NCBI RefSeq assembly: GCF_963678865.1
Contig: NZ_OY787459.1
Location: 1,268,501 to 1,332,500, forward strand
From: Maridesulfovibrio sp.
Lineage (GTDB): Bacteria; Desulfobacterota; Desulfovibrionia; Desulfovibrionales; Desulfovibrionaceae
DNA length: 64,000 nucleotides
Direction: 5' to 3'
This document shows positions 33,774-43,391 of this stretch, one piece after another (positions within the stretch are counted from its first letter, which is position 1; every line of letters starts with the position of its first letter). Made by a program: the position numbers and the translations under genes. The notes under the pieces were generated by a model. It had not been told where the DNA came from and ran no database searches. It saw nothing but the letters and a program-made list of their open reading frames with translations.

Positions 33774-34871
33774 ATGAATAATCTTACTCAAAGCCCTGCT
33801 GAAGTTCTTGAAATCGGCAAAAAAGTTGAAGCCGGAGAACGCATAAATTTTGATGAGGCCCTGACTCTTCTGGAAAAGGCAGATCTATTTGATCTCGGCA
33901 GCCTTGCCCACTCCATTCGGATGAAAAAACACCCTGAGCCGAATGTTACATACGTCATCGACCGCAACATCAACTATTCGAATATTTGTGACTGTGGGTG
34001 TCGTTTTTGCGCTTTTTACGTTGCGCCGGGTAAAGACGGCGGCTTCGTAATCAGCAAGGAAGAACTGGGACAAAAGATTCAGGAAACTATTGATCTGGGC
34101 GGGACCCAGATTCTCATGCAGGGCGGGCATCACCCGGATCTTCCGCTCTCTTTTTATGAAGATATGCTACGCTTCATCAAAGAGAATTACCCTGTCCATA
34201 TCCACGCCTTCTCCCCTCCGGAAGTGGTTTACTGGAGTGAACTGAACGGATTATCCATCAAAGAAGTTCTGGAAAGACTGATTAAAGCAGGTCTGGCCTC
34301 CATCCCCGGCGGTGGTGCAGAAATTCTGGTTGACGAAGTCCGCAGTCATATAGCGCCCAAAAAATGCAACACTGCCAAGTGGTTGGAAGTAATGGAAACC
34401 GCCCACAATCTGGGGCTGCGCACTACTGCGACAATGATGTTCGGTCATGAGGAAAAACCTGTTGACCGCATAAAACACCTCTTTGCCCTGCGTGAAGTTC
34501 AGGACCGCACTCACGGATTTACAGCTTTCATTCCATGGACCTTTCAGCCTGACAACACAAATATCCCTGATGCCCGCAAGATGACCAGCGTAGAATACCT
34601 GCGCACACTTGCAGTCTCTCGTATCGTGCTCGATAACTTCGACAACGTACAGGTTTCCTGGGTGACCATGGGGCCTAAAATATCGCAATTGGCACTTTAT
34701 TATGGCGGCAATGATTTTGGCTCCACCATGATCGAGGAGAACGTTGTCAAGGCTGCCGGTGTGAGCTTCAGGCTTTCTGAAGCTGAAATTCACAACTTGA
34801 TCATTAAAGCCGGATTCGTACCCAAGCAAAGGCTTATGGATTACACCCTTGCGGAGAAAATTAATGGATAA
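33774..34871 (+). CDS. mqnC: Cyclic dehypoxanthinyl futalosine synthase (radical SAM)
   Basis: MqnC cyclises dehypoxanthine futalosine. The 365-residue enzyme has the cluster motif C72-x3-C76-x2-C79 within DRNINYSNICDCGCRFCAFY, then GGTQILMQGGHHPDLPLSFY, HAFSPPEV and PWTFQPDNT (about 258-266), which identify MqnC rather than MqnE. AAGGTG lies 4 bases before the ATG. It overlaps mqnA by 8 bases. Confidence 0.94.
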   Translation: MNNLTQSPAEVLEIGKKVEAGERINFDEALTLLEKADLFDLGSLAHSIRMKKHPEPNVTYVIDRNINYSNICDCGCRFCAFYVAPGKDGGFVISKEELGQKIQETIDLGGTQILMQGGHHPDLPLSFYEDMLRFIKENYPVHIHAFSPPEVVYWSELNGLSIKEVLERLIKAGLASIPGGGAEILVDEVRSHIAPKKCNTAKWLEVMETAHNLGLRTTATMMFGHEEKPVDRIKHLFALREVQDRTHGFTAFIPWTFQPDNTNIPDARKMTSVEYLRTLAVSRIVLDNFDNVQVSWVTMGPKISQLALYYGGNDFGSTMIEENVVKAAGVSFRLSEAEIHNLIIKAGFVPKQRLMDYTLAEKING

Positions 34872-35688
34872 TGTAAAAATAGGCCGCATTTCTTACCTGA
34901 ATGTCTTGCCAATCTATTATCCACTGGAAGCCGGGTTGATCGAAAACAATTTTGAATTCGTCTATGGTCCGCCAGCACAGCTGAATAAAATGATGTCCGA
35001 AGGGTTAATGCACATCGCGTCTAACTCATGCATAGAATACCTGCGTCATTCCGAGCAGTATTTGCTGCTGCCTGATCTGGCAATCGGCAGCCGGGGCCCG
35101 GTGCAGTCCGTTATCATGATCAGCCGCAAACCGCTTGAACAACTCAAAGGATGTAAAGTACTGGTCAGCGCACAGACACACACCTCTGCTGCTTTGCTAA
35201 AAGTGCTTCTGTCTGAATACATTCCTCTCAACGCTACTTACGAAACAGGAAATGCTACAGAAAGACTCGAAGCTGGCGAGCAACCAGAGGCGATACTTTG
35301 CATTGGTGACGAAGCCCTGAACCTACGTAAGCATGAAGACTACCCCTACATCTTTGATCTCGGTGAGGAATGGATAAGATGGACCGGCCTGCCGTTTATC
35401 TTCGGTATCTGGACCGTACGCCGCGATGCTGCTGAACGCGAAGACGTAAAACAGGCCATACGAGATCTGATCAGGGCCAAAAAATGGGGCCAAGCCAATA
35501 TTGAAAAAATCTGCGAAATGACCGCCGACAAGACGATGCTCAATATGGAAGAAAGCCGTTCATACTATGACGGACTTGTATATGATTTAGGCAAAACAGA
35601 AATCGAAGGTCTTAAAGTTTTCGCGAAATATCTGGTTAAGACCGGACAAATAAATCATATTCCTGAACTCGAATTTATTGAAATATAA
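34864..35688 (+). CDS. mqnA: Chorismate dehydratase
   Basis: MqnA removes water from chorismate to give 3-enolpyruvyl-benzoate, the first step of the futalosine route. The 274-residue protein has a periplasmic-binding-like fold with the family start IGRISYLNVLPIYYPLE, then SNSCIEYLRH, SRGPVQSVIMIS and GLPFIFGIW. The ATG at 34864 is chosen because GCGGAG lies about 8 bases before it. A TTG five codons upstream is less likely. Overlap with mqnC by 8 bases implies translational coupling. Confidence 0.93.
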   Translation: MDNVKIGRISYLNVLPIYYPLEAGLIENNFEFVYGPPAQLNKMMSEGLMHIASNSCIEYLRHSEQYLLLPDLAIGSRGPVQSVIMISRKPLEQLKGCKVLVSAQTHTSAALLKVLLSEYIPLNATYETGNATERLEAGEQPEAILCIGDEALNLRKHEDYPYIFDLGEEWIRWTGLPFIFGIWTVRRDAAEREDVKQAIRDLIRAKKWGQANIEKICEMTADKTMLNMEESRSYYDGLVYDLGKTEIEGLKVFAKYLVKTGQINHIPELEFIEI

Positions 35689-35798
35689 TAAAATCCACTA
35701 TGGAAAATCAAGGTTCCGGGAAGCCCATGCAAAAATTATCTCAAATTGATTCTAAATATTTTTTAAGTTAGCTGATGCTGAATTTAAAATAGCCCCAC

Positions 35799-35840
35799 AA
35801 TAAAGGCCTTAATATCATTAAAGATATTAAGGCCTTTATT
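35799..35840. terminator. 18-bp inverted repeat, probable bidirectional terminator
   Basis: Perfect arms AATAAAGGCCTTAATATC and its inverse flank ATTAAA. It lies between the convergent mqnA and LysR genes. No long T run follows, so the terminator role is inferred. Confidence 0.65.
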
Positions 35841-35940
35841 AATAAATACTTACAAAACTAACTGCAAAACGCAGCCAAGAATTTTGGGAATCTTAAAAAA
35901 GTATCAATAGGATTTTAAGCACTGTCAGAGCCGCTGAAAC

Positions 35941-36834
35941 CTATCCTGCAAGCTGCTTAACGTGTTCAATAAAATAACGCACAGCAGGGAAAAATTCTCG
36001 TCCCTGCAGATGTGCAAGATAGAAGCTTCTTTCCAGATTCAAAGGCAGGTCCTTGATATGAACAAGCTCCCCGGAATCGATAAGTGACTGTGCCGCAAGC
36101 CTTGAAGTTACGCTTACCCCAAGCCCAGCCCTAACACACTGAACTACAGCCTGAGTGGATTCTACCCAGACAGTTACATTCAGTTCACGTACGCTGGTAC
36201 CCATTTCAGTCAAGCCGGCTTCAAGCGCTTTGCGGGTGCCAGAACCGCCTTCACGCATAACCCATGGCAGCTCGGCCAGATGCTGGATATCATCAATACC
36301 GTCATAGTTGCGCACAAGCACAGGAGGAGCAACGATAACAAGCTCATCCCTCATGATGGGGACAAACTCGATATTTGGTACATCGACAGTTGCACCCACA
36401 ACACCGAGAATTAGCTCACCACTGCGAACTTTTTCGAGTATTTCAGTCGTATCACCAACAGAAAGATGAACACTGACATCAGGATATTTTTTGCAATAGT
36501 TGTATAAAAGATCAGGCAAAAGATAGTGCGATGGAATCGTACTACCACCGATCTCCAGATCGCCAACTACTTTATCACGCAGGATATTTATTTCATTTTC
36601 GGCTTTACCTATCAGATGGTAAATATCCTTTGCATTACGGTAAAGAACTTCGCCGGCCTGCGTTGCCATAATAGACCGCCCCAAACGATCAAACAAGTGA
36701 ACGCCAAGCTCTTCTTCAAGGGTAGAAATATGAGCACTGATAGTTGGCTGAGAAAGAAATAGTTCTTTGCCTGCCTTAGAAAAACTTTTTAATTCATAAA
36801 CTTTGCAGAAAGCTTCGAGTCGACGTAAATCCAT
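35941..36834 (-). CDS. LysR family transcriptional regulator
   Basis: The 297-residue protein has the LysR winged helix (about 1-60, with SFSKAGKELFLSQPTISAHI) and an effector domain (about 90-295) of the CysB/CysL-like group with GGSTIPSHYLLP and VREGGSGTR-type phosphate/sulfur-ligand loops (here WVMREGGSGTRKALE). Targets are not shown by context, since both neighbours are in other units. Its closest annotated type may be the selenium- or sulfur-metabolism LysR group, but this is a guess. Confidence 0.85.
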   Translation of the reverse strand: MDLRRLEAFCKVYELKSFSKAGKELFLSQPTISAHISTLEEELGVHLFDRLGRSIMATQAGEVLYRNAKDIYHLIGKAENEINILRDKVVGDLEIGGSTIPSHYLLPDLLYNYCKKYPDVSVHLSVGDTTEILEKVRSGELILGVVGATVDVPNIEFVPIMRDELVIVAPPVLVRNYDGIDDIQHLAELPWVMREGGSGTRKALEAGLTEMGTSVRELNVTVWVESTQAVVQCVRAGLGVSVTSRLAAQSLIDSGELVHIKDLPLNLERSFYLAHLQGREFFPAVRYFIEHVKQLAG

Positions 36835-36871
36835 GTAATCTCTCGTATCGAAAATATCTATATGTAATTAT

Positions 36872-36904
36872 AAAAAAAAGGGACGGAATGACTTCCGCCC
36901 CTTT
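36872..36904 (-). terminator. Terminator at the end of the alpha operon
   Basis: On the minus strand AAAGGGGCGGAA pairs with TTCCGTCCCTTT (one G-T pair) around GTCA and is followed by more T. It lies 15 bases after the rplQ stop. Confidence 0.88.
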
Positions 36905-36918
36905 GAATAAGCATTGAT

Positions 36919-37329
36919 TTATGCTTCCTGAGCTTCTTCAGCAGGTGCTGCTGCTTCAACAGAAGCTTCAGCACGTTTGGTAAGCTCGATGATGCACATA
37001 GGAGCGCAATCACCCTTACGGGGATCAGCGAGCTTGATGATGCGTGTGTAACCACCACCGCCGCCAACATAGCGGGGTCCGATTTCATCGAAGAGCCTCT
37101 TAACAAGACCATGGTTCTCAAGAGTCTTGTATGCAAGACGTCTGGAGTGGAGATCATTGCGAAGGGCAAGGGTGATCAGCTTTTCACAGGAGCTTCTCAG
37201 TTCCTTTGCCTTGGGCTCTGTGGTACGGATATGTTCGTAGGTCAGCAGGGAGCGAACCATGTTTTTCAGCATGGCTTTCCTGTGAGAATTGCTCCTGTTG
37301 AACTTTCTTCCGGACTTTTTATGCCTCAT
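36919..37329 (-). CDS. rplQ: 50S ribosomal protein L17
   Basis: L17 binds 23S rRNA near the exit tunnel. The 136-residue protein starts [20 protein letters not shown] as expected and holds GYTRIIKL and [11 protein letters not shown]. An Ala/Glu-rich tail of about 20 residues follows the core. Its start overlaps the end of rpoA by 11 bases, so translation is likely coupled. It is the last gene of the run and sits just before a terminator. Confidence 0.97.
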   Translation of the reverse strand: MRHKKSGRKFNRSNSHRKAMLKNMVRSLLTYEHIRTTEPKAKELRSSCEKLITLALRNDLHSRRLAYKTLENHGLVKRLFDEIGPRYVGGGGGYTRIIKLADPRKGDCAPMCIIELTKRAEASVEAAAPAEEAQEA

Positions 37330-38359
37330 TTTTCTCTTTCCTCTTCAGCCATTCCTGATGCTTTTTATCGAAATCCTCGAGGATCATACCGAACTTGAGA
37401 TCCATGCTGTCAAGAACACGACGGATTTCGTCGAGAGACTTACGTCCGAAGTTCTTGGTTTTAAGCATGGCCTGTTCAGTGCGCTGCACAAGTTCACCAA
37501 CAATACGGATGTTGGCAGCCTTGAGGCAGTTTGTAGCACGAACGGACAGTTCGAGTTCATCGATGCTCTTGAACAGATTCGGGTTAAGATCGAGGTCGCT
37601 TTCTTTGGACTCTTCCTGCTCGGATCCCATTTCATCAAAATTGATGAATACGGAGAGCTGATCCTTGAGGATTTTTGCACTGTAGGCAATTGCATCCTCA
37701 GGGGTAACGGAACCGTCAGTGAAAACTTCGAGGATAAGTTTGTCATAGTTGGTCATCTGACCGACACGGGCCTGCTCCACACTGTAAGCAACCTTACGAA
37801 TGGGAGAGAAGCTTGAGTCGAGCACAATATGACCGATCTCATTGACAAGACCATCGTGCATGTCAGCAGGAACATAGCCCTTGCCCATGCGGATCTCGAA
37901 AGTCATCTCCATGTCCATCTTCTCAGACAGAGTCGCAATAATCTGCTCAGGATTGAGGACTTTGACGTTCTGGTTTTCCTGAATATCAGCTGCGGTGACG
38001 ACGCCCTGTTTGTTTACCCTGAGGGTAAGAAACTGGGGTTCATCTGTAGTCATTGCGAATCTGATCTGCTTGATGTTCAGAACAATCTCAGTCACATCTT
38101 CCATCACACCTTCAATAGTGGTGAATTCGTGCTGAACTCCTTCGATCTTTACAGCAACCGCGGCAGCTCCCTGCATTGAGGAGAGCAGCACTCTCCGAAG
38201 AGAGTTACCGATGGTTGTTCCAAATCCGCGCTCAAGGGGTTCACAAATGAACTTACCGTAAAGCTCGTTAGACTTGGGGTCACGCACAAGCTGTTCCGGC
38301 TTAACCAGCTCGGCCCAGTTGCGGGTGTTGATGAGTTTGTCACCGTCTTGAATAAGCAT
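37319..38359 (-). CDS. rpoA: RNA polymerase subunit alpha
   Basis: The 346-residue alpha subunit has the assembly domain (about 20-235, with [17 protein letters not shown]) and the promoter-binding C-terminal domain (about 260-325, with [14 protein letters not shown] and [11 protein letters not shown]). A short Lys/Glu tail ends it. Place between rpsD and rplQ is the classical alpha-operon order. The 13-base gap to rpsD and 11-base overlap with rplQ imply one transcript. Confidence 0.98.
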   Translation of the reverse strand: MLIQDGDKLINTRNWAELVKPEQLVRDPKSNELYGKFICEPLERGFGTTIGNSLRRVLLSSMQGAAAVAVKIEGVQHEFTTIEGVMEDVTEIVLNIKQIRFAMTTDEPQFLTLRVNKQGVVTAADIQENQNVKVLNPEQIIATLSEKMDMEMTFEIRMGKGYVPADMHDGLVNEIGHIVLDSSFSPIRKVAYSVEQARVGQMTNYDKLILEVFTDGSVTPEDAIAYSAKILKDQLSVFINFDEMGSEQEESKESDLDLNPNLFKSIDELELSVRATNCLKAANIRIVGELVQRTEQAMLKTKNFGRKSLDEIRRVLDSMDLKFGMILEDFDKKHQEWLKRKEKNEA

Positions 38360-38372
38360 GCACTAATCCTTC

Positions 38373-38999
38373 TTATTTGGAGTACAGCTCGACAATCAGC
38401 TGTTCGTTGATAGGGAACTGGATATCTTCCCTAGTCGGCATCGCTTTAACTTCACCTTTAAATTTTGCGCCATCGGATTCAAGCCACTCAGGGCAACCGC
38501 GACGGGCAATAACTTCCTGTGCTTCAGTAATCACGGGGATTTTACGGGATTCTTCACGAACCTCGATTACATCACCGGGCTTAACGTGCATAGAAGGAAC
38601 ATTAACACGTCTGCCGTTTTTGGTGAAGATGCCGTGTTTCACGAGCTGGCGAGCCTGCGCACGGGAGTTGGCAAAACCAAGACGGTAAACAGTATTATCA
38701 AGGCGGGTCTCAAGAAGCATGAGCAGGTTCGCACCGGTAACACCCTTCATGGAATCAGCACGCTTGAAATAGCTGCGGAACTGGCCTTCCAGGACACCGT
38801 ACATGCGACGCACTTTCTGCTTCTCACGAAGCTGAATAGCGTAGTCACTCATTTTCTTTCTCATGCGACCGGCAATACCGGGAGCATAAGGACGACGTTC
38901 ATAAGAACACTTATCAGTAAAGCAGCGGTCGCCTTTAATGAAAAGCTTTTCGCCTTCTCGGCGGCACAGTCTGCATTTTGCTTTAGTATATCTGGCCAA
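38373..38999 (-). CDS. rpsD: 30S ribosomal protein S4
   Basis: S4 starts 30S assembly by binding the 5' domain of 16S rRNA and often represses its own operon. The 208-residue protein keeps the N-terminal zinc site (C9, C12, C26, C31), which many bacteria have lost, and the S4 RNA-binding domain (about 98-160, [11 protein letters not shown]). The start is TTG at 38999, supported by GGAG 8 bases before it. Confidence 0.97.
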   Translation of the reverse strand: MARYTKAKCRLCRREGEKLFIKGDRCFTDKCSYERRPYAPGIAGRMRKKMSDYAIQLREKQKVRRMYGVLEGQFRSYFKRADSMKGVTGANLLMLLETRLDNTVYRLGFANSRAQARQLVKHGIFTKNGRRVNVPSMHVKPGDVIEVREESRKIPVITEAQEVIARRGCPEWLESDGAKFKGEVKAMPTREDIQFPINEQLIVELYSK

Positions 39000-39018
39000 G
39001 GTTATTACTCCTTCGAAA

Positions 39019-39408
39019 TTAGACCCTGCGACGTTTCGGCGGACGACAGCCGTTGTGCGGGATGGGTGTTATATCGCGAATGAAGTTAACCTTCATACCG
39101 ACGTTACCGATTGCGCGCATAGCTGCTTCACGACCGGAGCCGGGGCCTTTGACAAAAATACCAACAGTACGCATACCCTGATCCTGAGCTTTTCTGGCAG
39201 CGGTTTCAGCAGCAACCTGTGCAGCAAAGGGAGTAGATTTTCTGGATCCCTTGAAACCGGAAGCACCGGAAGTAGCCCAGCTGATTACGTTACCTTTCAG
39301 ATCAGTGAAGGTAATGATGGTATTATTGAATGTTGCTTTTACGTGAGCGATGCCCACGGGAACATTCTTTTTCTCTTTTTTCTTGCCGGAACGGCGAGGT
39401 CTAGCCAT
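39019..39408 (-). CDS. rpsK: 30S ribosomal protein S11
   Basis: The 129-residue protein is the 30S platform protein S11, with [42 protein letters not shown] and the C-terminal [14 protein letters not shown]. Length is standard. It lies 72 bases after rpsM and 19 bases before rpsD. Confidence 0.98.
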   Translation of the reverse strand: MARPRRSGKKKEKKNVPVGIAHVKATFNNTIITFTDLKGNVISWATSGASGFKGSRKSTPFAAQVAAETAARKAQDQGMRTVGIFVKGPGSGREAAMRAIGNVGMKVNFIRDITPIPHNGCRPPKRRRV

Positions 39409-39480
39409 ACCATTCTCTCCAGAATGAATTTATATCAGCAGCACGAAGACCTTATCATGGTCTGACAACTGCGGATTGAA

Positions 39481-39852
39481 TTATTTCTTCTTTCTGCTCA
39501 TGACAGAGCGACGGGGACCTTTGCGAGTTCTTGCGTTGGTCTTAGAGCTCTGACCGCGCACGGGCAATCCGCGACGGTGACGCAGTCCGCGGTAACATCC
39601 GATATCCATCAGACGCTTAATGTCAGCAATCTGATCGCGGCGAAGGTCACCTTCAACTTTGTAATTATCTTCAAGTTCCTTACGGATGGTGTTCACCTGC
39701 TCGCCACTGAGATCGTCAGTTTTGAGTGTCCAGTCAATACCAACAGTATCAAGAATCTTGAGAGCGGTAGTCCGACCTACACCGTAGATGTAAGTCAGTG
39801 CAATATCCAAACGCTTATTTTTCGGAAGGTCTACTCCAGCGATACGAGCCAC
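39481..39852 (-). CDS. rpsM: 30S ribosomal protein S13
   Basis: S13 sits at the 30S head and bridges to the 50S subunit and P-site tRNA. The 123-residue protein has [13 protein letters not shown], the helix-two-turn-helix [15 protein letters not shown] and the [14 protein letters not shown] motif with a basic C-terminal tail. The start codon is GTG with GAGGT upstream. It follows rpmJ by 12 bases. Confidence 0.97.
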   Translation of the reverse strand: MARIAGVDLPKNKRLDIALTYIYGVGRTTALKILDTVGIDWTLKTDDLSGEQVNTIRKELEDNYKVEGDLRRDQIADIKRLMDIGCYRGLRHRRGLPVRGQSSKTNARTRKGPRRSVMSRKKK

Positions 39853-39864
39853 AGTTATACCTCT

Positions 39865-39978
39865 CTATCCTTGACGCTGTTTGTGTCTGGGGTTGTCACA
39901 AATAACCCTCAGAACACCCTTGCGTCTGATTACTTTGCATTTGGGACAAATCTTCTTAACAGATGGTCTTACTTTCAT
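39865..39978 (-). CDS. rpmJ: 50S ribosomal protein L36
   Basis: L36 is the smallest 50S protein. The 37-residue frame [14 protein letters not shown] and onward keeps the zinc ligands C11, C14, C27 and H32 of the C+ form. It has no paralogue in the window. It is the first gene after a structured leader and a probable promoter, not directly joined to map. Confidence 0.96.
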   Translation of the reverse strand: MKVRPSVKKICPKCKVIRRKGVLRVICDNPRHKQRQG

Positions 39979-40107
39979 GACCGTCTCCAAATAATGCAGT
40001 TAAACAGTTTCAACAGTCGGGAGCTAGCCGACTGTGGGCCTAATGCCTCAGCTACCCACTGAAGGGTAACCGTACCATGCCAGTCTTTCGTTGCCGCGAA
40101 ATTCAAG
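39979..40107 (-). promoter_or_regulatory. Structured 5' leader of rpmJ-rpsM-rpsK-rpsD-rpoA-rplQ
   Basis: The transcript from the promoter at 40114-40142 would carry about 130 bases before rpmJ. It contains a perfect 8-bp hairpin (40013-40020 with 40028-40035, ACAGTCGG/CCGACTGT) and a 5-bp hairpin (40053-40057 with 40064-40068, TACCC/GGGTA). E. coli represses its alpha operon through S4 binding to the leader of rpsM; a similar role here is inferred, not shown. Confidence 0.45.
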
Positions 40108-40113
40108 ACGTGT

Positions 40114-40142
40114 ACTCTACAGAATGATTTTAAAAAAATCAA
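40114..40142 (-). promoter_or_regulatory. Internal promoter upstream of rpmJ-rpsM
   Basis: On the minus strand TTGATT (40137-40142) and TAGAGT (40114-40119) are 17 bases apart, in the 189-base gap between map and rpmJ. Confidence 0.5.
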
Positions 40143-40167
40143 CCCCTCTGGAGTACCTAAAAATAAT

Positions 40168-40935
40168 TTATGACAGGCTCAAAATCTGAGGCCCGTCCGC
40201 AGTAATGGCAATGGTGTGCTCGAAATGGGCGGACAGCTTCCCGTCCTTGGTCACAGCGGTCCAATTGTCATCGAGAATCTCGATATCGTGAGAACCTTCG
40301 GTCACCATCGGTTCGATGGCGAGGACCATTCCCGTTCTAAGCTGCACACCTGGAAGACCCGAGGGTACAAAGTTGGGTACTTCAGGTTTTTCATGAAGGT
40401 TTCGCCCGATGCCGTGCCCCACAAAACGGCGCACAACTCCGAACCCTGCTCCTTCAGCATATTCCTGAACTGCCCGGGAAATATCATAAAGACTGTTACC
40501 AGGCAATGCCTGTTTGATACCGAGCATAAGAGATTCACGGGTAACATCAAGGAGCTTACGGGTAGAGTCAGCAATAGCACCTACCGGGTAAGTACGGGCT
40601 GAGTCCCCATAAAATCCCTGATAAATAACACCCATATCAATGCTGACTATATCACCTTCTTCAAGAACTCTTTTCTCAGAAGGAAATCCGTGAACAATTT
40701 CCTCGTTCACAGAGCAGCAAAGGGCGAATGGAAATCCGTGGTAACCTTTAAAAGCCGGTTTAACCCCGAAACCTTCGCAGGCTTGGCAGGCTGCTTCTTC
40801 AAGGCTCATGGTCGTAATCCCCGGCTTGATAGCCTCGCCCAACATATCCAGTATGGTAGAAACAAGACGATTGGCCTCACGCATGAGGCCAATCTCCTTG
40901 TCATTTTTGAGGTAGATACCTCTGTACTTTTTCAA
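40168..40935 (-). CDS. map: Methionine aminopeptidase type I
   Basis: Map removes the initiator Met. The 255-residue enzyme has the five metal ligands in order: D in VSIDMGVIYQGFYGDSA (two Asp), H in VGHGIGRNLHE, E in LAIEPM and E in FEHTIAI. It is the type I form. Start is TTG at 40935. It lies 5 bases after secY and shares that transcript. Confidence 0.96.
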   Translation of the reverse strand: MKKYRGIYLKNDKEIGLMREANRLVSTILDMLGEAIKPGITTMSLEEAACQACEGFGVKPAFKGYHGFPFALCCSVNEEIVHGFPSEKRVLEEGDIVSIDMGVIYQGFYGDSARTYPVGAIADSTRKLLDVTRESLMLGIKQALPGNSLYDISRAVQEYAEGAGFGVVRRFVGHGIGRNLHEKPEVPNFVPSGLPGVQLRTGMVLAIEPMVTEGSHDIEILDDNWTAVTKDGKLSAHFEHTIAITADGPQILSLS

Positions 40936-40940
40936 AGCAA

Positions 40941-42251
40941 TTACCTGCCTTTGATCTTACTGCCCTTACCCATGAGTCCCTCATACTGACGGGAAATCAT
41001 GTAGGATTCAATCTTACCCATAAAGTCCATGGCTACACCGACAACGATGAGCAGTGCGGTTCCACCAAAGTAGAAAGGCACGTTGAACTGAGCGATCAGA
41101 ATCATAGGCAGTACGCAGATAGCTGCTACGTACAGAGATCCCCAGAGAGTGATCCTGGTCAGAATACGGTCAATGTATTCACGTGTTCTGTTACCGGGAC
41201 GAATACCGGGAATAAAACCACCCTGTTTCTGAATATTCTCTGCTATTCCTTTGGGATCAAACATGATCGCAGTGTAAAAATAACAGAAGAATATAATCAG
41301 GGCGACGTATACAAGGTTATATACGATGGAAGACGGAGCGAAGTACGCAGAGAACTTGGAAAGAATCTCATTGTTCGAAAAACTGGCCAAGGTTGCTGGG
41401 AACATCAGGATACTGGATGCAAAGATGGGGGGAATAACACCGGCGGTGTTAATTCGCAGGGGCAGATGTGTGGTCTGTCCGCCCATCATTTTACGTCCCA
41501 TCATGCGCTTGGCATAATGGATTGGAATCCTGCGCTGTCCACGCTCCATATATACGATAAAAGCGAGAATGGCGACCATAAATGCCAAAACAAAAAGAAG
41601 CAGGAAAAGTGTAATCTCACCAGCCTGCATCAATCTGAAAGTATTGAAAATAGCGGCGGGAAGTCCTGCCACAATACCGGCAAAAATGATCATAGAGATA
41701 CCGTTACCAATGCCTTTCTCGGTCATTTGCTCACCGAGCCACATCAGAAAAACAGTACCTGCTGTCAGAGTCAGGATGGTTATTCCGCGGAAAGCCCATC
41801 CTGCATGCAGTACAACAGGGGCACCGGTAGGACTGGTCATACTTTCCAGCCCGACAGCGATGCCGAAACCCTGAACTAATGTAATCAGTACAGTGCCGTA
41901 TCTGGTGTACTGTGTAATCTTCTTGCGTCCCTGAGCCCCTTCTTCCTGAAGCCGTTTAATGGTGGGACTGACCACACCTAGAAGTTGAACGATAATAGAC
42001 GCGGATATATAGGGCATGATCCCTAACGCGAATATGGACAAGTTACGCAACCCGCCGCCTGAGAACATGTCAAAAAGGCCGAAGAGAGTGTTGGAAACAC
42101 TCTCAAAAAAATCGGCCAATGCTGAGCTGTCTACGCCCGGGACCGGGATATGAATCCCGATCCGGTAGACAGCCAGAAGAAGAAAAGTCCAAAGGAGCTT
42201 TTTCTTCAGTTCCGGCAGTCGGGAAAGATTATCAACTCCAGACAATGCCAC
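40941..42251 (-). CDS. secY: Protein translocase subunit SecY
   Basis: SecY is the pore of the general secretion channel in the cytoplasmic membrane. The 436-residue protein has ten membrane helices and the family blocks TGTVFLMWLGEQMTEKGIGNG and RRIPIHYAKRM (the cytoplasmic loop C4), and ends QYEGLMGKG. Start is GTG at 42251 with AAGGA 6 bases before. It follows rplO, as in the classical spc operon. A 5-base gap to map shows co-transcription. Confidence 0.97.
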   Translation of the reverse strand: MALSGVDNLSRLPELKKKLLWTFLLLAVYRIGIHIPVPGVDSSALADFFESVSNTLFGLFDMFSGGGLRNLSIFALGIMPYISASIIVQLLGVVSPTIKRLQEEGAQGRKKITQYTRYGTVLITLVQGFGIAVGLESMTSPTGAPVVLHAGWAFRGITILTLTAGTVFLMWLGEQMTEKGIGNGISMIIFAGIVAGLPAAIFNTFRLMQAGEITLFLLLFVLAFMVAILAFIVYMERGQRRIPIHYAKRMMGRKMMGGQTTHLPLRINTAGVIPPIFASSILMFPATLASFSNNEILSKFSAYFAPSSIVYNLVYVALIIFFCYFYTAIMFDPKGIAENIQKQGGFIPGIRPGNRTREYIDRILTRITLWGSLYVAAICVLPMILIAQFNVPFYFGGTALLIVVGVAMDFMGKIESYMISRQYEGLMGKGSKIKGR

Positions 42252-42254
42252 GTT

Positions 42255-42701
42255 TTATCCTTCCAGGGCTTTGGCAGTACCACCTGCCTTTGTGATCTTT
42301 TCAGTCGCAGATGCGCTGAAGCGGTGTGCTTCGATGGTTACGGCAGCACCAACTTCACCCATACCGAGGACTTTAACGAGTGCACCTTTTTTGCAAAGGC
42401 CTTTTTCGTAAATGTCTTCAAGGGAGATTTCGGTTTTACCTTCGAAGGCGCCAAGAATCTGACCTACGTTGAGAGCTACGTACTCTTCGCGGAAAGGATT
42501 CTTGAAACCGCGCTTAGGCAGACGACGAGCCAGAGGCATCTGACCGCCTTCAAACCAGGCAGGGACACCGCCGCCGGAGCGAGCATTCTGTCCTTTATGA
42601 CCCTTGCCGGAGGTTCCACCCCAGCCGGAGCCGCCGCCGCGACCTACGCGCTTGCGATTTTTACGTTCCTCTTCGAACGGATATATTTCGTGCAGCCTCA
42701 T
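42255..42701 (-). CDS. rplO: 50S ribosomal protein L15
   Basis: The 148-residue protein has the L15 glycine/Arg-rich N-terminal extension ([21 protein letters not shown]) and the globular C-terminal fold with VKVLGMGEV. The start overlaps the rpmD stop by 4 bases (ATGA), so translation is coupled. Confidence 0.97.
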   Translation of the reverse strand: MRLHEIYPFEEERKNRKRVGRGGGSGWGGTSGKGHKGQNARSGGGVPAWFEGGQMPLARRLPKRGFKNPFREEYVALNVGQILGAFEGKTEISLEDIYEKGLCKKGALVKVLGMGEVGAAVTIEAHRFSASATEKITKAGGTAKALEG

Positions 42702-42871
42702 GATTCAGTTACCTCCACAAGGTGCTCAACTTTTTTGATCATCCCTCTGATGACGGGAGAATCTTCAAAGCTTTTTTCCTGTCTGATCTTGCGCAGTCCC
42801 AGTGCCTTAACAGTGGCACGCTGTTTGGGATTGCAGCCGATCATGCTGCGTACGAGTTTTACCTTAAGCAT
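42698..42871 (-). CDS. rpmD: 50S ribosomal protein L30
   Basis: A 57-residue frame, [20 protein letters not shown] and on, is the typical L30 ferredoxin-like fold, with the family's LGLRKI and [13 protein letters not shown] blocks. It overlaps rplO by 4 bases and follows rpsE by 12. It is short but clearly real by position and pattern. Confidence 0.96.
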   Translation of the reverse strand: MLKVKLVRSMIGCNPKQRATVKALGLRKIRQEKSFEDSPVIRGMIKKVEHLVEVTES

Positions 42872-42883
42872 AACTATGTCCTC

Positions 42884-43375
42884 CTACTTTCTGGGAGTCA
42901 CAACTGTCTTCCCGCGAAGCTGACCAACTTCTTCAGCACTGCGAAGGGAAGCAAGTCCGGCGATAGTCGCGCGAAGGACGTTATGCGGGTTGTTGGTGCC
43001 GATAGCCTTAGTAAGGATATCGTGTACGCCTACAACTTCAAGTACCGCACGCACAGGACCACCGGCGATGATACCGGTACCCTTGGAGGCGGGCTTGAGC
43101 ATTACGCGTCCTGCACCGTAACGGCCGAGAACTTCGTAAGGGAGAGTTCCGTCCAGCAAAGGAACGGAGATCATTTCTTTGCGAGCTTTCTCAGAAGCTT
43201 TTCTGATAGCTTCAGGAACCTCGTTTGCCTTACCAAGTCCGAAACCGACCTGACCTTTACCGTCACCTACCACAACCAGGGCGCTGAAGGAAAACCTTCT
43301 ACCACCCTTAACAACTTTAGCTACTCGGTTGAGGTAAACGATTTTTTCAATCAGACCCAGATCATTCTGTTCCAT
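42884..43375 (-). CDS. rpsE: 30S ribosomal protein S5
   Basis: S5 lines the mRNA entry and aids decoding accuracy. The protein has the S5 N-terminal dsRNA-binding domain ([29 protein letters not shown]) given here only as residues about 8-38, and the C-terminal domain with [17 protein letters not shown] and [12 protein letters not shown]. The ATG at 43375 (163 residues, starting MEQNDLG) is preferred over one at 43387 because of a G-rich ribosome site and the usual family start. Confidence 0.95.
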   Translation of the reverse strand: MEQNDLGLIEKIVYLNRVAKVVKGGRRFSFSALVVVGDGKGQVGFGLGKANEVPEAIRKASEKARKEMISVPLLDGTLPYEVLGRYGAGRVMLKPASKGTGIIAGGPVRAVLEVVGVHDILTKAIGTNNPHNVLRATIAGLASLRSAEEVGQLRGKTVVTPRK

Positions 43376-43391
43376 GGATATTCCCATAAGT

